A stretch of 64,000 nt of DNA from Paracoccus denitrificans (GTDB lineage: Bacteria > Pseudomonadota > Alphaproteobacteria > Rhodobacterales > Rhodobacteraceae). Below, piece after piece: positions 23,505 through 32,944 of this stretch. The position numbers and the translations under genes are program-made. Position 1 is the stretch's first letter; every line of letters starts with the position of its first letter. The stretch is from contig NZ_FNEA01000014.1 in the NCBI RefSeq assembly GCF_900100045.1, positions 91,026-155,025 on the forward strand, written 5' to 3'. Under the pieces are notes generated by a model. That model worked only from the letters and a program-made list of their open reading frames with translations. It had not been told where the DNA came from and made no database searches.

Positions 23505-24941
23505 TCAGCGCTGGCCTGCCGCAGCCTCTACCTGCGCGGCAAGCCCGGCCAGTTCGCGCGGCAGGTGCAGGATGAACTGCGTGCCTTCCTCGTCGCTGCG
23601 CAAAAGCTCCAGCCGGCCGCCGTGATTGCGCACCAGGTCCGCCGCGATGGCAAGGCCAAGCCCGGTGCCGCCCTTGCGCGAGCCGCCCGAGAAGGGCTGG
23701 AACAGGAAATCCCGCGCCTTTTGGGGCAGGCCGGGGCCGGTATCGCCGATGCGGATCCACCATTCCTGCTCGTCCTCGCCGGCGCCGATCTCGATGGTGC
23801 CGGGCCGGCGCGTGGCCTCGATGGCCTGCCGCGCATTGCGCACCAGGTTCGACAGCACCCGGAACAGCTGGTCGCGGTCGGCGCGGATCATCAGGCTGGG
23901 CGGGATGTCGGTCAGGAACTCGATGGGCTCGGCCCCGTCCGGCCGGTCGGAGGCCAGCGCCTCGCCCTCGGTCACCTCGGTCACCAAGGCCGAGAGGTTG
24001 AAGCGCGACAGGGCCGGCGCCGGCTCTTCGGCCTTGCCGAAGGCCAGCGTCGTCTCGCACAGGTTCACCGCGCGGCTGATCGAATTCACCAGCTTGGGCG
24101 CGGCGCGGCGCACGGCGGGGTCGGCGCTGGTCTCCAGCCGGTCGGCAAAGATCTGCGCCGTGGTCAGGATGTTGCGCAGGTCGTGGCTGATGCGAGCCAC
24201 GGCCTGGCCCAGCTGCGCCAGCCGGTCCTTTTGCTTCAACGCCGAGGTGACGGTGCGCTGCATGGCGGCCAGCGCCGTCTCGGCCTCGTTCAGTTCGGTC
24301 AGCCGCGCGTTGGGGGTGATGATCGAGCGCGCGTCCTCGGGCGCATTGGCATAGGCGGTCATGTGGCTGATGACGCGCCGGATCGGCACCAGCAGCAGCC
24401 GCTGCGCCGCCAGGTTCAGAAGCAGCGCGGTCAGGACCGAGAAGGCGGCCGAGATCAGCAACAGCCGCAGGCCGTAATCGATCATCTCGGTGCGCAGCCG
24501 CTCGGTGTCGGTGGTGATCTCGATCAGCTGGCCGGCCTGGTTCACCGGCGCGCCGATCACCCGGATCACCCGGTTCTGCGGATCGGCCAACTGCGCCATG
24601 CCGTCGCGGATCGAGGTCCAGAACGGCTGGTCGCGCAGATCGTAGGTGGCCGCGATCGGCCCGGGAATGGGCGAGGACAGCACAAGCTGGCGCACGTCGT
24701 TGCGCCGCAGGACGACGTTGAAGACGCCGGCATTCTCCAGCAGTTCCGATTCCAGGTCCGCGGCCAGTGATTCGTCCGTCGCCAGCAGCGCAAGGCTGGC
24801 GATCTGCGCCCGCTCCAGCCGCGATTCCAGGAAATCCAACCGATAGTTCGCGATCGAGGGCAGCAGGATCAGCAATTCGGCCAGGAGCACGAAAATGCCC
24901 GTGATCACCGCGAATCGGCCCGATAAGCTATTCAGGGGCAT
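23505..24941 (-). CDS. Membrane-bound sensor histidine kinase (orphan)
   Basis: 478 residues. Transmembrane helices lie at about 10-30 and 158-183, flanking a periplasmic sensor region of about 125 residues. A HAMP-like linker (about 184-235) follows, then the HisKA dimerisation helix with the phospho-acceptor His253 in ARISHDLRN, then an HATPase domain (N box LSNLVRNARQAIE, G1 IGDTGPGLP, G2 GGTGLGLAIA). The H-box and the periplasmic pattern resemble kinases of the HWE-unrelated, stator-like family in Rhodobacterales. No response regulator is adjacent, so the partner and signal are unknown. It is divergent from rpmH with 238 bases between. Confidence 0.9.
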   Translation of the reverse strand: MPLNSLSGRFAVITGIFVLLAELLILLPSIANYRLDFLESRLERAQIASLALLATDESLAADLESELLENAGVFNVVLRRNDVRQLVLSSPIPGPIAATYDLRDQPFWTSIRDGMAQLADPQNRVIRVIGAPVNQAGQLIEITTDTERLRTEMIDYGLRLLLISAAFSVLTALLLNLAAQRLLLVPIRRVISHMTAYANAPEDARSIITPNARLTELNEAETALAAMQRTVTSALKQKDRLAQLGQAVARISHDLRNILTTAQIFADRLETSADPAVRRAAPKLVNSISRAVNLCETTLAFGKAEEPAPALSRFNLSALVTEVTEGEALASDRPDGAEPIEFLTDIPPSLMIRADRDQLFRVLSNLVRNARQAIEATRRPGTIEIGAGEDEQEWWIRIGDTGPGLPQKARDFLFQPFSGGSRKGGTGLGLAIAADLVRNHGGRLELLRSDEEGTQFILHLPRELAGLAAQVEAAAGQR

Positions 24942-25073
24942 GGTGAGCTTTGCTATTCCCTTCGTCTCGGCGCCGTTGCTTCACATAGTGGCTGACATTA
25001 CGCAGTTCAAACCTGCGTGACATGGTCCCGGTTCCCCGGAACCCGCAACTGTGGCGAAATCCGTTCTATGTGG

Positions 25074-25102
25074 TTGACTTGGTCTGCGGGGGCGACTATC
25101 CA
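25074..25102 (+). promoter_or_regulatory. Candidate sigma-70 promoter of rpmH
   Basis: TTGACT (25074-25079) and TATCCA (25097-25102) with a 17-base spacer, about 78 bases before the rpmH ATG. The -35 is one base from consensus; the -10 is weaker. It is the best-matching pair in the 238-base gap between the divergent kinase and rpmH. Confidence 0.45.
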
Positions 25103-25179
25103 GCGGGCCTCGAATGACCGGCGCGTCTTGCGTGGGCCGATGGCCCATACCCTGGCACGCCCTGACCCGGAGTTGAAAG

Positions 25180-25317
25180 ATGTCGAAACGCACCTACCAG
25201 CCGTCGAACCTGGTTCGCGCCCGCCGCCACGGCTTTCGCGCACGCATGGCGACCAAGGGCGGCCGCCGGGTGATCAACGCCCGCCGCGCCAAGGGCCGCA
25301 AGACCCTCAGCGCGTAA
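25180..25317 (+). CDS. rpmH: 50S ribosomal protein L34
   Basis: A 45-residue, very basic protein that is nearly identical to the family consensus: [18 protein letters not shown], then [20 protein letters not shown] and KTLSA. The start follows GGAGTTGAAAG. It heads the conserved rpmH-rnpA-yidD order and begins the block that in this family continues to yidC and engB. Confidence 0.97.
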   Translation: MSKRTYQPSNLVRARRHGFRARMATKGGRRVINARRAKGRKTLSA

Positions 25318-25349
25318 GCCCTCGCGCCGCAGGGCGTGGGCTTGCCGTG

Positions 25350-25796
25350 ATGGACAGCGCCACCAGAACCGCCGCCGCTGACCGGACCGTCGCAGATGCG
25401 ATTCCGGACAGGGCGGCTTCTGACGTTTCGGGGATGCGACTGGAAACCCTGCGCAAGCGGGCGGATTTCCTGCGCGCGGCCTCGGCCCGCCGGCAGGGCA
25501 TGCCGGGCTTTCTGCTCCAGGCCCGTCGCCGGCCCGAGGGCGAGGCGGGGCAGGCGATCCGCGTCGGCTTCACCTGTTCGAAGAAGCTGGGCAATGCCGT
25601 GACGCGCAACCGCGCCAAGCGCCGGCTGCGTGCCTTGGCGCGCGAAGTCATGCCGGGCGTGGCGCGGCCGGGCTGGGATTATGTGCTGGTCGGGCGCCCC
25701 GGCGCCACGGTCGAGCGCGGCTTCGCCGAGTTGCGGGCCGATCTTGCCGCCGCACTGGCGCGGGTGCACGGATCATCGCGCGAGGCCGGGAAATGA
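25350..25796 (+). CDS. rnpA: Ribonuclease P protein component
   Basis: Basic cofactor of RNase P, which removes tRNA 5' leaders. The family core is [17 protein letters not shown] at the front, [24 protein letters not shown] with the R-N-R-x-K-R-R-L-R signature, and [12 protein letters not shown]. From the ATG at 25350 the product has 148 residues. An in-frame ATG at 25434 would remove 28 unconserved residues and give the more usual length of about 120. Ribosome binding sites are weak for both, so the true start is open. The TGA overlaps the yidD ATG. Confidence 0.93.
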   Translation: MDSATRTAAADRTVADAIPDRAASDVSGMRLETLRKRADFLRAASARRQGMPGFLLQARRRPEGEAGQAIRVGFTCSKKLGNAVTRNRAKRRLRALAREVMPGVARPGWDYVLVGRPGATVERGFAELRADLAAALARVHGSSREAGK

Positions 25797-26035
25797 GCCC
25801 CTTCGCGCATCTTTTGGCGCTGCCGGTGCGGGCCTATCGACTGGTGGCCAGCCCTTGGGTCGGGCATGGCTGCCGTTTCCAGCCGACCTGTTCGGCCTAT
25901 GCGCTCGAGGCGCTGGAACGGCATGGTGCGGCTAAGGGCGGCTGGCTGGCGGCGCGGCGGGTCTGCCGTTGCCATCCCTGGGGCGGGCATGGCTTCGACC
26001 CCGTGCCGGGGAGCGAGGCGCCGCGGCAGGACTGA
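25793..26035 (+). CDS. yidD: Membrane protein insertion efficiency factor YidD
   Basis: An 80-residue protein that helps YidC-dependent insertion at the inner membrane. The complete family pattern is present: an amphipathic N-terminal helix ([18 protein letters not shown]), then [19 protein letters not shown] and [15 protein letters not shown] with the conserved cysteines. It overlaps rnpA by four bases (ATGA). The usual downstream yidC is here displaced by two genes. Confidence 0.95.
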   Translation: MSPFAHLLALPVRAYRLVASPWVGHGCRFQPTCSAYALEALERHGAAKGGWLAARRVCRCHPWGGHGFDPVPGSEAPRQD

Positions 26036-26086
26036 CGCGGCGCTTTCATGCTAATCAGGGCGCCAAGGCGCGATAAGGATCGACAG

Positions 26087-26980
26087 ATGCGGGACGAGAC
26101 CGGCGAGACCCAGGATCTTGAAGCGGAGGAGATCCATCCGCTGTTTCACGGCGCGCCCGGCTCGACCGAGTTCCGCAAGCTGCGCAAGCGCCTGGTGCGC
26201 GAGACCCGCGCCGCGATCGAGACCTATGACATGATCCGCCCCGGCGACCGCTGGTTGGTCTGCCTGTCGGGCGGCAAGGACAGCTATACGCTGCTTGCCG
26301 TGTTGCACGAGCTGAAATGGCGCGGGCTCCTGCCGGTCGAATTGCTGGCCTGCAATCTCGACCAGGGCCAGCCGGGCTTTCCGGCGACCGTCCTGCCGGA
26401 GTTCCTGACCCAGCGGCAGGTGCCGCACCGCATCGAATACCAGGACACCTATTCCATCGTGAAGGAAAAGGTGCCCGAGGGCCGGACCTATTGCAGCCTG
26501 TGCTCGCGCCTGCGCCGGGGCAATCTCTACCGCATCGCCCGCGAAGAGGGGTGCCAGGCCGTGGTGCTGGGCCATCACCGCGACGACATCCTAGAAACCT
26601 TCTTCATGAACCTGTTCCATGGCGGCAGGCTGGCCTCGATGCCGCCGAAGCTGTTGAACGAAGAGGGCGACCTGAACGTGCTGCGCCCGCTGGCCTTCGT
26701 GGCCGAGGCCGATTGCGACCGTTTCGCCCGCGCGATGAACTATCCGGTGATTCCCTGCGACCTGTGCGGCAGCCAGGAAGGGTTGCAGCGCATGCAGGTC
26801 AAGAGGCTGCTGGACGAATGGGAATCGCGCAGCCCCGGCCGGCGTCGGGTGATGTTCCGGGCGCTGATGAACGTGCGCCCCTCGCATCTGCCGGACCCCA
26901 AGCTGTTCGACTTCACCGCGCTCATGCCGGATATGTCGGATTTTAGGGAAAAAGACGTCCCGATCCTGCGCGAACATTAA
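26087..26980 (+). CDS. ttcA: tRNA 2-thiocytidine(32) synthetase TtcA
   Basis: Iron-sulfur enzyme that thiolates C32 of certain tRNAs, using ATP. The 297-residue protein has the PP-loop [12 protein letters not shown] near 74-85, the first CxxC ([13 protein letters not shown]) and the second CxxC ([12 protein letters not shown]) that bind the cluster, and [17 protein letters not shown], all family marks. I chose the ATG at 26087 because AAGGAT lies seven bases before it. The frame runs on upstream but without similarity. It is inserted between yidD and yidC, which are adjacent in most relatives. Confidence 0.95.
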   Translation: MRDETGETQDLEAEEIHPLFHGAPGSTEFRKLRKRLVRETRAAIETYDMIRPGDRWLVCLSGGKDSYTLLAVLHELKWRGLLPVELLACNLDQGQPGFPATVLPEFLTQRQVPHRIEYQDTYSIVKEKVPEGRTYCSLCSRLRRGNLYRIAREEGCQAVVLGHHRDDILETFFMNLFHGGRLASMPPKLLNEEGDLNVLRPLAFVAEADCDRFARAMNYPVIPCDLCGSQEGLQRMQVKRLLDEWESRSPGRRRVMFRALMNVRPSHLPDPKLFDFTALMPDMSDFREKDVPILREH

Positions 26981-27040
26981 CGGAACGAAAAGCTTCGCCG
27001 GTCTAGCCTGCGATCCGTGGAACAAGATTCGGATCAGGCA

Positions 27041-28312
27041 ATGGCTTACGGAATCGCGGCGGCCGCGTCACGGCTGGCAAGGCTTGTCAGGGGCGAGGGG
27101 GCGACACGGGGCAAGGTCCGGCTTGCGCTGGTCCTGCGGGTCGAGAATGTCGAGGTGCTGCGCGACAGTATCGGCCCGGCGCTGCTGGAGCAGATGCTGG
27201 ACCGTCTCCTGTTGCGACTGGTGGCGGAACTGCGGTTGTTGCCCCAAGGATGCAGTCGCGGCTGTGGTGAAATCCTGGGCCTTCTTGCCTTCGGGGGCTG
27301 TCAGGCGGTGCCTGGGCTGCTGGCGCGTTTGCAGGCCATCTGCGCGGACGGGATCGGCCTGCCTGGGCTGCGCATCCGCCCACTGGTGAATGCTGCGATC
27401 GTTGGAGACGAAACCGGCCGGCAGGGGGCGGCGGCGCTTTACGCCCATGGCCGGCTGGCCTTGCAGGGGTCCGGCCCGCTTTCGCCCGTGGGGCAAGTCC
27501 GCTATGTCGAAACCGGGCGGGAGGCTGCGCCCCCTGCCTTGGCGCTCGACCGCGTCGGACTGTTGTTCCAGCCCCAGCTTTGCTGCGATACGGGTCAGGT
27601 AGCGGCGCTGCGGGTTCTGCCCCGGATATGGCTGGACGGCGGCGACAGTTGCGGGTTGGCCGAACTTGAGCTGCGGCTTGATGACGGGACGTTGGGACAG
27701 GTCGTCGCCGATGTGCTGCGCCAGGCTTTTGCCGGCCTCAGGGGCTGGGACCGCCTGGGCAGGCCGGTGCCTCTGCTGTCCCTTCCGTTGTCCGACAGGG
27801 TGCTGGGGGACGCCTCCATCGCAGATACGATCCTGTGGGAGCTGGACCGGAACGACCTGGCCCCGCAGCGGCTGGAAATCGAGGTGAGCGAGCCGATCGG
27901 CCGCAGCGGCGGCCGCATGCCGGTGACCGCCAGCTTACGGCGGCTGAGGGCCGCAGGCTGCGCCATCGCCCTGGGCGACTTCGGCACCGGCAGCGCCGGG
28001 CTGGACGATCTGCGCCGCTTCGGCATCGGCCGGGTGCGGATCGGGCGCGGGTTCGTTTCCGGCTGCGACCGGCATGCGGACCAGCAACGCATGATCCTGG
28101 CCATCCTCGCGCTGGCGGACCACCTGGGCCTTGCCACCCTGGCCGATGGGGTGGCGACGCAAGAAGAGAATGCCTTCCTGGCCCAGATCGGCTTCAACGC
28201 GGTGCAGGGGCCGGCCGTGGTGCCGCCGCTGGAGGCTGCGGCGGTCGACGGCTTCCTGCTGGATCGCGACCAGTCGCTGCCCGCGCCCTTCGACCTGCGC
28301 CGCAAGGCGTGA
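27041..28312 (+). CDS. Degenerate GGDEF-EAL-like protein, probably without cyclic-di-GMP activity
   Basis: 423 residues, no membrane segment. Residues about 25-165 look like a worn GGDEF fold (VLRVENVEVLRDSIGPALLEQ, then CGEILGLLAFGG in place of GGDEF). Residues about 170-400 follow the EAL fold: LLFQPQL at 175-181, AALRVLP where EAL should be (188-190), EIEVSE (279-284), GDFGTG for DDFGTG (312-317), VRIG for IKID (332-335), ADGV for AEGV (369-372), QG kept at 389-390. The catalytic Glu, the first Asp of DD, the Lys and a metal Glu are changed, so hydrolysis is unlikely; it may bind a nucleotide or a partner. I prefer the ATG at 27041; a GTG at 27017 would add 8 residues. Confidence 0.75.
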   Translation: MAYGIAAAASRLARLVRGEGATRGKVRLALVLRVENVEVLRDSIGPALLEQMLDRLLLRLVAELRLLPQGCSRGCGEILGLLAFGGCQAVPGLLARLQAICADGIGLPGLRIRPLVNAAIVGDETGRQGAAALYAHGRLALQGSGPLSPVGQVRYVETGREAAPPALALDRVGLLFQPQLCCDTGQVAALRVLPRIWLDGGDSCGLAELELRLDDGTLGQVVADVLRQAFAGLRGWDRLGRPVPLLSLPLSDRVLGDASIADTILWELDRNDLAPQRLEIEVSEPIGRSGGRMPVTASLRRLRAAGCAIALGDFGTGSAGLDDLRRFGIGRVRIGRGFVSGCDRHADQQRMILAILALADHLGLATLADGVATQEENAFLAQIGFNAVQGPAVVPPLEAAAVDGFLLDRDQSLPAPFDLRRKA

Positions 28313-28460
28313 AGGCCGGGAAAGATCCGGCATGGGACGCGGTGCTGGCCGAAATAGGCGCGGGCGCGTGACATGCCGGTTCGATGCGGAACGGCGCCGG
28401 GGCAAGGCGGGCAGAGCCTCGGGTCGGGTGGAAACTGACCCGGTTTTCCGGCAAATTCCC

Positions 28461-28489
28461 TTGACCTTTGCCGGTCGCTTCTGTTGAAG
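28461..28489 (+). promoter_or_regulatory. Weak promoter candidate ahead of yidC
   Basis: TTGACC (28461-28466) and TTGAAG (28484-28489) are 17 bases apart, 46 bases before the yidC ATG. The -35 is good and the -10 matches only half of the consensus, so this is tentative. Confidence 0.3.
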
Positions 28490-28534
28490 CGGCCCGAACC
28501 CTCAGACTGGGTGACGACGAAGGGCTGGTCCGGA

Positions 28535-30442
28535 ATGCAAGACAACAACCGCAACCTCATCCTGGCGATGGTGCTTTCCGCCCTCGTCATGCTCGTCTGG
28601 TCGATCTTCTTCGCCCCCGAGCCGGTGCCGCCCGCGCAGGATACGCCAGCGGCCAGCACCCAGGGCACGGCCCAGCCCGAGGCCGGCGGTCCTGCGACGC
28701 CGGGTGCGGTGCCGCAAGGCGCGGCGCCGGAGCTGGAGGCAGCGGCGGCCAGCAGCGATCCCTCGGCCAATGCCGGGCGGGTGGCGATCGAATCCTCCTC
28801 GCTTGCGGGCACGATCTCGCTTGCGGGCGGTCGCATCGACGATCTTGAACTGACCGGCTACCGCGAGACGTTGGATACCAGGTCGCCCTTCGTGCGCCTG
28901 CTGTCGCCGACCGCGCAAACCACCGTGCAGGCCGAGGGCAGCCCGGTGGCGCCGGGCGGCGGTGCGGAACTTGCGGTGCAGAAACCCTATTACGCGGTCT
29001 ATGGCTGGATGCCGGCGGCCGGCACCGATCCGGCGCTGGTTCCCGGCCCGGCTACGGTGTGGGAGGTCGAATCCGGCGCGAAGCTCGGCCCCGGCCAGCC
29101 GGTCACGTTGCGCTGGGACAACGGCGCCGGGCAGATCTTCCGCCGCACCTATGAGCTGGACGACAAGTTCCTGTTCACCGTGACCCAGACGCTGGAGAAT
29201 ACCGGGACCGCGCCCTTCTCGGCGGCGCCCTACGGCATCCTGGCGCGTCACGGCAAGCCCGACACCCAGAACTTCTTCGTCCTGCACGAGGGCGCAGTCG
29301 GCATGACCGACGGCAAGCTCTTGGAAAAGAAATACAAGGACATGACCAAGCTCGACCCGCTGCCGGGCGAGGGGCCTGCCGAGCTGGTCGAGGTGCAGGA
29401 GAACGGCTGGATCGGCTTTACCGACAAGTACTGGATGACCACCCTGGCACCCGCGCCTGGCCAGTCCTTTACCGCGGTGGCGAAATACGCCCCCGGCGCC
29501 GACATCTACCAGACCGAGGCGCGGATGCCGGTGCAGACCGTCGCCCCCGGCGCGACCGGCACCAGCTCCAGCTATCTTTTCGCCGGCGCCAAGGTCTGGG
29601 AGGTCATCAACGGCTATCAGACCAATCCCGGCATCGACCGTTTCGTCGATTCCATCGACTGGGGCTGGTTCTACTTCCTGACCAAGCCGATCTTCCGCCT
29701 GCTGCACTGGCTGCATGGCATGATCGGCAACATGGGCTGGGCGATCATCGCGCTGACCTTCGTGCTGAAGCTGCTGGTCTTCCCGCTGGCGCGCAAATCC
29801 TACATCTCGATGGCGAAGATGAAGGAGCTGCAACCGCAGATGGAGGCGATCAAGGAACGCACCGGCGACGACCGGATGAAGTTCCAGAAAGAGGTGATGG
29901 AGCTTTACAAGCGCGAAAAGGTGAACCCCGCCGCGGGCTGCCTGCCGGTGCTGCTGCAAATCCCGATCTTCTTTGCGCTCTACAAGGTGATCTTCGTCAC
30001 CATCGAGTTGCGCCACGCGCCCTGGATCGGCTGGATTCGCGACCTTGCGGCGCCCGATCCGTCGAGCCTGTGGAACCTGTTCGGCCTGCTGCCCTGGGCG
30101 GCGCCGGGCCAGGGCAGCTTCCTGCACAGCTTTACCCTGCCGGTGCTGGCGATCCTGCTGGGCGTTTCGATGTGGATGCAGCAAAAGCTGAACCCGGCCC
30201 CCACCGATCCGGCGCAGAAGATGATCTTCGCCTGGATGCCCTGGGTGTTCATGTTCATGCTGGGCGGCTTTGCCTCGGGGCTGGTGCTTTACTGGATCAC
30301 CAACAACACCATCACCATCATCCAGCAGTATACGATCATGTCGATGCACGGCCACCGGCCGGACTTCTTCGGCAATATCCGCTCCAGCCTGCCCTCGCGG
30401 GCCAAGGCAGGGGACAAGGGCGGGGACAAGGGCGGCAAATGA
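28535..30442 (+). CDS. yidC: Membrane protein insertase YidC
   Basis: Inserts and folds inner-membrane proteins, alone or with Sec. The 635-residue Gram-negative form has an N-terminal helix (MQDNNRNLILAMVLSALVML) and a large periplasmic domain (about 50-370) with a low-complexity Pro/Ala/Gln start. The five-helix core (about 385-610) includes GNMGWAIIALTFVLKLLVFPL and the arginine-bearing hydrophilic groove NPAAGCLPVLLQIPIFFALYK, here quoted as one motif. The C-terminal tail is lysine-rich (KAGDKGGDKGGK) and could touch the ribosome. The start is fixed by the family N-terminus. Its stop overlaps the MOSC gene start. Confidence 0.96.
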   Translation: MQDNNRNLILAMVLSALVMLVWSIFFAPEPVPPAQDTPAASTQGTAQPEAGGPATPGAVPQGAAPELEAAAASSDPSANAGRVAIESSSLAGTISLAGGRIDDLELTGYRETLDTRSPFVRLLSPTAQTTVQAEGSPVAPGGGAELAVQKPYYAVYGWMPAAGTDPALVPGPATVWEVESGAKLGPGQPVTLRWDNGAGQIFRRTYELDDKFLFTVTQTLENTGTAPFSAAPYGILARHGKPDTQNFFVLHEGAVGMTDGKLLEKKYKDMTKLDPLPGEGPAELVEVQENGWIGFTDKYWMTTLAPAPGQSFTAVAKYAPGADIYQTEARMPVQTVAPGATGTSSSYLFAGAKVWEVINGYQTNPGIDRFVDSIDWGWFYFLTKPIFRLLHWLHGMIGNMGWAIIALTFVLKLLVFPLARKSYISMAKMKELQPQMEAIKERTGDDRMKFQKEVMELYKREKVNPAAGCLPVLLQIPIFFALYKVIFVTIELRHAPWIGWIRDLAAPDPSSLWNLFGLLPWAAPGQGSFLHSFTLPVLAILLGVSMWMQQKLNPAPTDPAQKMIFAWMPWVFMFMLGGFASGLVLYWITNNTITIIQQYTIMSMHGHRPDFFGNIRSSLPSRAKAGDKGGDKGGK

Positions 30443-31197
30443 CCGCCCGCATCGCCCGGATACGCCGGCATCCGATCAAGGCGATCGGCGGCGAGGACCT
30501 GCGCCGCACCCGTCTGGATGCGGCGCGACGCCTGCCGGGGGACCGGCTCTGGGCCCTGCTGACCGAGGGGGGGGAGCGCCATGCCGGCGATGTGCCGGGG
30601 CGCTGGCTGCCGAAATCCTGTTTCCTGCGCGGTGCGGCTTCGGCCGGGCTGCAGGCCGTCCAAGGCGGCTGGGGAGAGGGGGCGGAGGGGGGTCGCATCC
30701 GCCTGACCCATCCCGACCTGCCCGACCTGGATTTCGACCCCGCGACCGAGGGGCCGCGTCTCGTGGAATGGGTGCGCCCGCTCTGGTCGGCGGAAAAGCC
30801 GGCGCCGACGCGGCTCGTGCGCGGTCCGACAGGCTGGACCGACGCGAACCAGCCCTGGATCTCGATCCTGTCGCTGTCGAGCCTGGCCGACCTGGAAGCG
30901 CGGCTGGGCAAGCCTCTGGGCGTCGAACGCTGGCGCGGCAACCTCTGGCTGGAGGGCTGGGCGCCTTATGCCGAGCGTGACCTGATCGGCCATGTGCTGA
31001 CCGTGGGCACGGTCGAGCTGCGCGTGACCGAAACCATCGGCCGCTGTCCGGCGACCAGTGCCGATCCTGCCACGGGCCGCATCGACATCGACATGCCCGC
31101 GGCGCTGGAGGCGCAATTCGGCCATCGCGATTTCGGCATCTATGCCGAGGTGGTGACCGGCGGCGACATCGCCCTGGGTAACGAGGTGCAAGCATGA
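30439..31197 (+). CDS. MOSC-domain protein
   Basis: 252 residues: an N-terminal MOSC beta-barrel domain (about 1-80, RIARIRRHPIKAIGGEDL, where family members read YPIKS) and the MOSC domain proper (about 110-245). The latter contains FRGNLW-like WRGNLWLEGWAPYAERDLIG, and TETIGRCPATSADPATGRID with the conserved cysteine that carries persulfide or the molybdenum cofactor. It is related to the YcbX/YiiM and mARC group, which act on N-hydroxylated compounds. It is tightly coupled to yidC (ATGA) and to engB (ATGA), a conserved order in this bacterial family, yet no link to protein insertion is known. Confidence 0.9.
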   Translation: MTARIARIRRHPIKAIGGEDLRRTRLDAARRLPGDRLWALLTEGGERHAGDVPGRWLPKSCFLRGAASAGLQAVQGGWGEGAEGGRIRLTHPDLPDLDFDPATEGPRLVEWVRPLWSAEKPAPTRLVRGPTGWTDANQPWISILSLSSLADLEARLGKPLGVERWRGNLWLEGWAPYAERDLIGHVLTVGTVELRVTETIGRCPATSADPATGRIDIDMPAALEAQFGHRDFGIYAEVVTGGDIALGNEVQA

Positions 31198-31844
31198 AGG
31201 TCGCCTTTCCCATCGCCCCCGAGCCCGACGCCGAGTCGGCCGAGGCCGCGCGCCTGCTCTTTGCCGGCCCGGTGGATTTTCTGAAGGGCGTGGTCGCCAT
31301 GGACGGGCTGCCGCCCGCGGATCGTCCCGAGGTCTGCTTTGCCGGCCGCTCGAATGCCGGCAAGTCCAGCCTCATCAACGCGCTGACGGGGCGCAAGTCG
31401 CTGGCGCGCGCCTCGAACACGCCGGGCCGCACGCAGGAGATCAACTATTTCACCCTGGGCGAGCGGGCCTATCTGGTGGACCTGCCGGGCTATGGTTTCG
31501 CCAAGGCGCCGGTCGCGGTGGTGGCGAAATGGCAGGCGCTGCTGAAGAATTACCTGTCCGGCCGGCCGACCCTGCGCCGGGCCTTCACGCTGATCGATTC
31601 GCGCCATGGCGTGAAGGATGTCGATCACGAGATCATGAAGCTGCTGGACCGCTCGGCCGTGCCCTTCCAGGTCGTGCTGACCAAGGCCGACAAGATCGGC
31701 GCGCAGGCCATGGAGGCCACCGTCGCGCAGGTGCAGGAGGCGTTGCAAAAGCATCCCGCCGCCTATCCCGAGCTTGTGATCACAAGCTCGGAGAAGGGCC
31801 AGGGCATCGCCACGCTGCGCGCCATCATCGCCAGTCTTGACTGA
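31194..31844 (+). CDS. engB: Ribosome biogenesis GTPase EngB (YihA/YsxC)
   Basis: GTPase needed for late assembly of the 50S subunit. The 216 residues show G1 [10 protein letters not shown] (about 51-60), the TPGRTQ switch (G2), G3 DLPGYGFA, G4 TKAD and G5 TSSEKGQG, all in the EngB form. It starts with ATGA overlap after the MOSC gene. argB follows 77 bases later. Confidence 0.96.
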   Translation: MKVAFPIAPEPDAESAEAARLLFAGPVDFLKGVVAMDGLPPADRPEVCFAGRSNAGKSSLINALTGRKSLARASNTPGRTQEINYFTLGERAYLVDLPGYGFAKAPVAVVAKWQALLKNYLSGRPTLRRAFTLIDSRHGVKDVDHEIMKLLDRSAVPFQVVLTKADKIGAQAMEATVAQVQEALQKHPAAYPELVITSSEKGQGIATLRAIIASLD

Positions 31845-31921
31845 GCCGAATCCTGGCCGCGGCGCTCTGGACTGATCGGCGCCCGCGTCCTAGGGTCGGT
31901 TGCGACGAACAGGGGCCTTCG

Positions 31922-32836
31922 ATGAGAAAGCAGAAGATGAACCGTGACTGGATCGCCACCGCCCGCACTCTGTCCGAGGCCCTGCCGTATATGCAGCGCT
32001 ATTCGGGCGCCGTGGTGGTGGTGAAGTTCGGCGGCAATGCCATGGGCGACGATGAGGCCATGGCCGAATTCGCCCGCGACATCGTGCTGATGAAGCAGGT
32101 CGGCATCCATCCGGTCGTCTGCCACGGCGGCGGCCCGATGATCAACGACCTGCTGGGCAAGCTGGGCATCGAAAGCCGCTTCGTGCGCGGCAAGCGCGTC
32201 ACCACCCGCGAGACGGTCGAGGTGGTCGAGATGGTGCTGTCGGGCCTTGTGAACAAGCGCATCGTGCAGGCGATCAACGATGCCGGCGGCCGCGCGGTCG
32301 GCATTTCCGGCAAGGACGACGACCTGATGGTCTGCGAGCCGGACGACCCGGAGCTGGGCTTTGTCGGCCGCCCGGTCGAGATGAACGTGCAGATCATCCG
32401 CGACCTCTACAATGCCGGGCTGATCCCGGTCATCGCCCCGGTGGCGACGGGGATGGAGGATAACGAGACCTTCAACGTCAACGGCGACACGGCGGCGGGG
32501 GCGATAGCCGGCGCGCTCAGGGCCGACCGGCTGCTGCTTCTGACGGATGTCGCGGGCGTCAAGGATGCCTCGGGCGAGGTGTTGACCGCGATGCATCCCG
32601 ACCAGGTGCGGGCGATGATCGCCGACGGCACCATCGCCGGCGGCATGATCCCCAAGACCGAGACGGCGCTGAAGGCGCTGGACGAGGGCGTGCGCGCGGT
32701 GGTGATCCTGGACGGGCGGGTGCCGAACGCTTGCCTGCTGGAATTGTTCACCGAGCATGGCGCGGGTTCGCTGATCCGCTCGACCGAGCCGCGGGTCAAG
32801 CCGCGCGGCTTGCGTCAGGGCGACAGCGGGCTGTGA
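31922..32836 (+). CDS. argB: Acetylglutamate kinase
   Basis: Second step of arginine biosynthesis: phosphorylates N-acetylglutamate. The 304-residue protein of the amino-acid kinase family shows [49 protein letters not shown] and [26 protein letters not shown] in order. The kinase could be arginine-sensitive; its N-terminal helix ([18 protein letters not shown]) is of the type that forms hexamers in inhibited enzymes. Starts at 31922 and at 31937 (MNRDW) are both possible; the latter is closer to the family N-terminus, the former has better spacing from GGGG. Confidence 0.95.
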   Translation: MRKQKMNRDWIATARTLSEALPYMQRYSGAVVVVKFGGNAMGDDEAMAEFARDIVLMKQVGIHPVVCHGGGPMINDLLGKLGIESRFVRGKRVTTRETVEVVEMVLSGLVNKRIVQAINDAGGRAVGISGKDDDLMVCEPDDPELGFVGRPVEMNVQIIRDLYNAGLIPVIAPVATGMEDNETFNVNGDTAAGAIAGALRADRLLLLTDVAGVKDASGEVLTAMHPDQVRAMIADGTIAGGMIPKTETALKALDEGVRAVVILDGRVPNACLLELFTEHGAGSLIRSTEPRVKPRGLRQGDSGL

Positions 32837-32944
32837 GCCCAAGCGCGCGCGAGGGGTGAAGACAGGGCTTGCCCGCGCGGCGGAAGCTATGGCAGGCTCG
32901 GTCCCGCTGCCCAACCTTAACCGCATGACCGAAAAGGCAATTCG

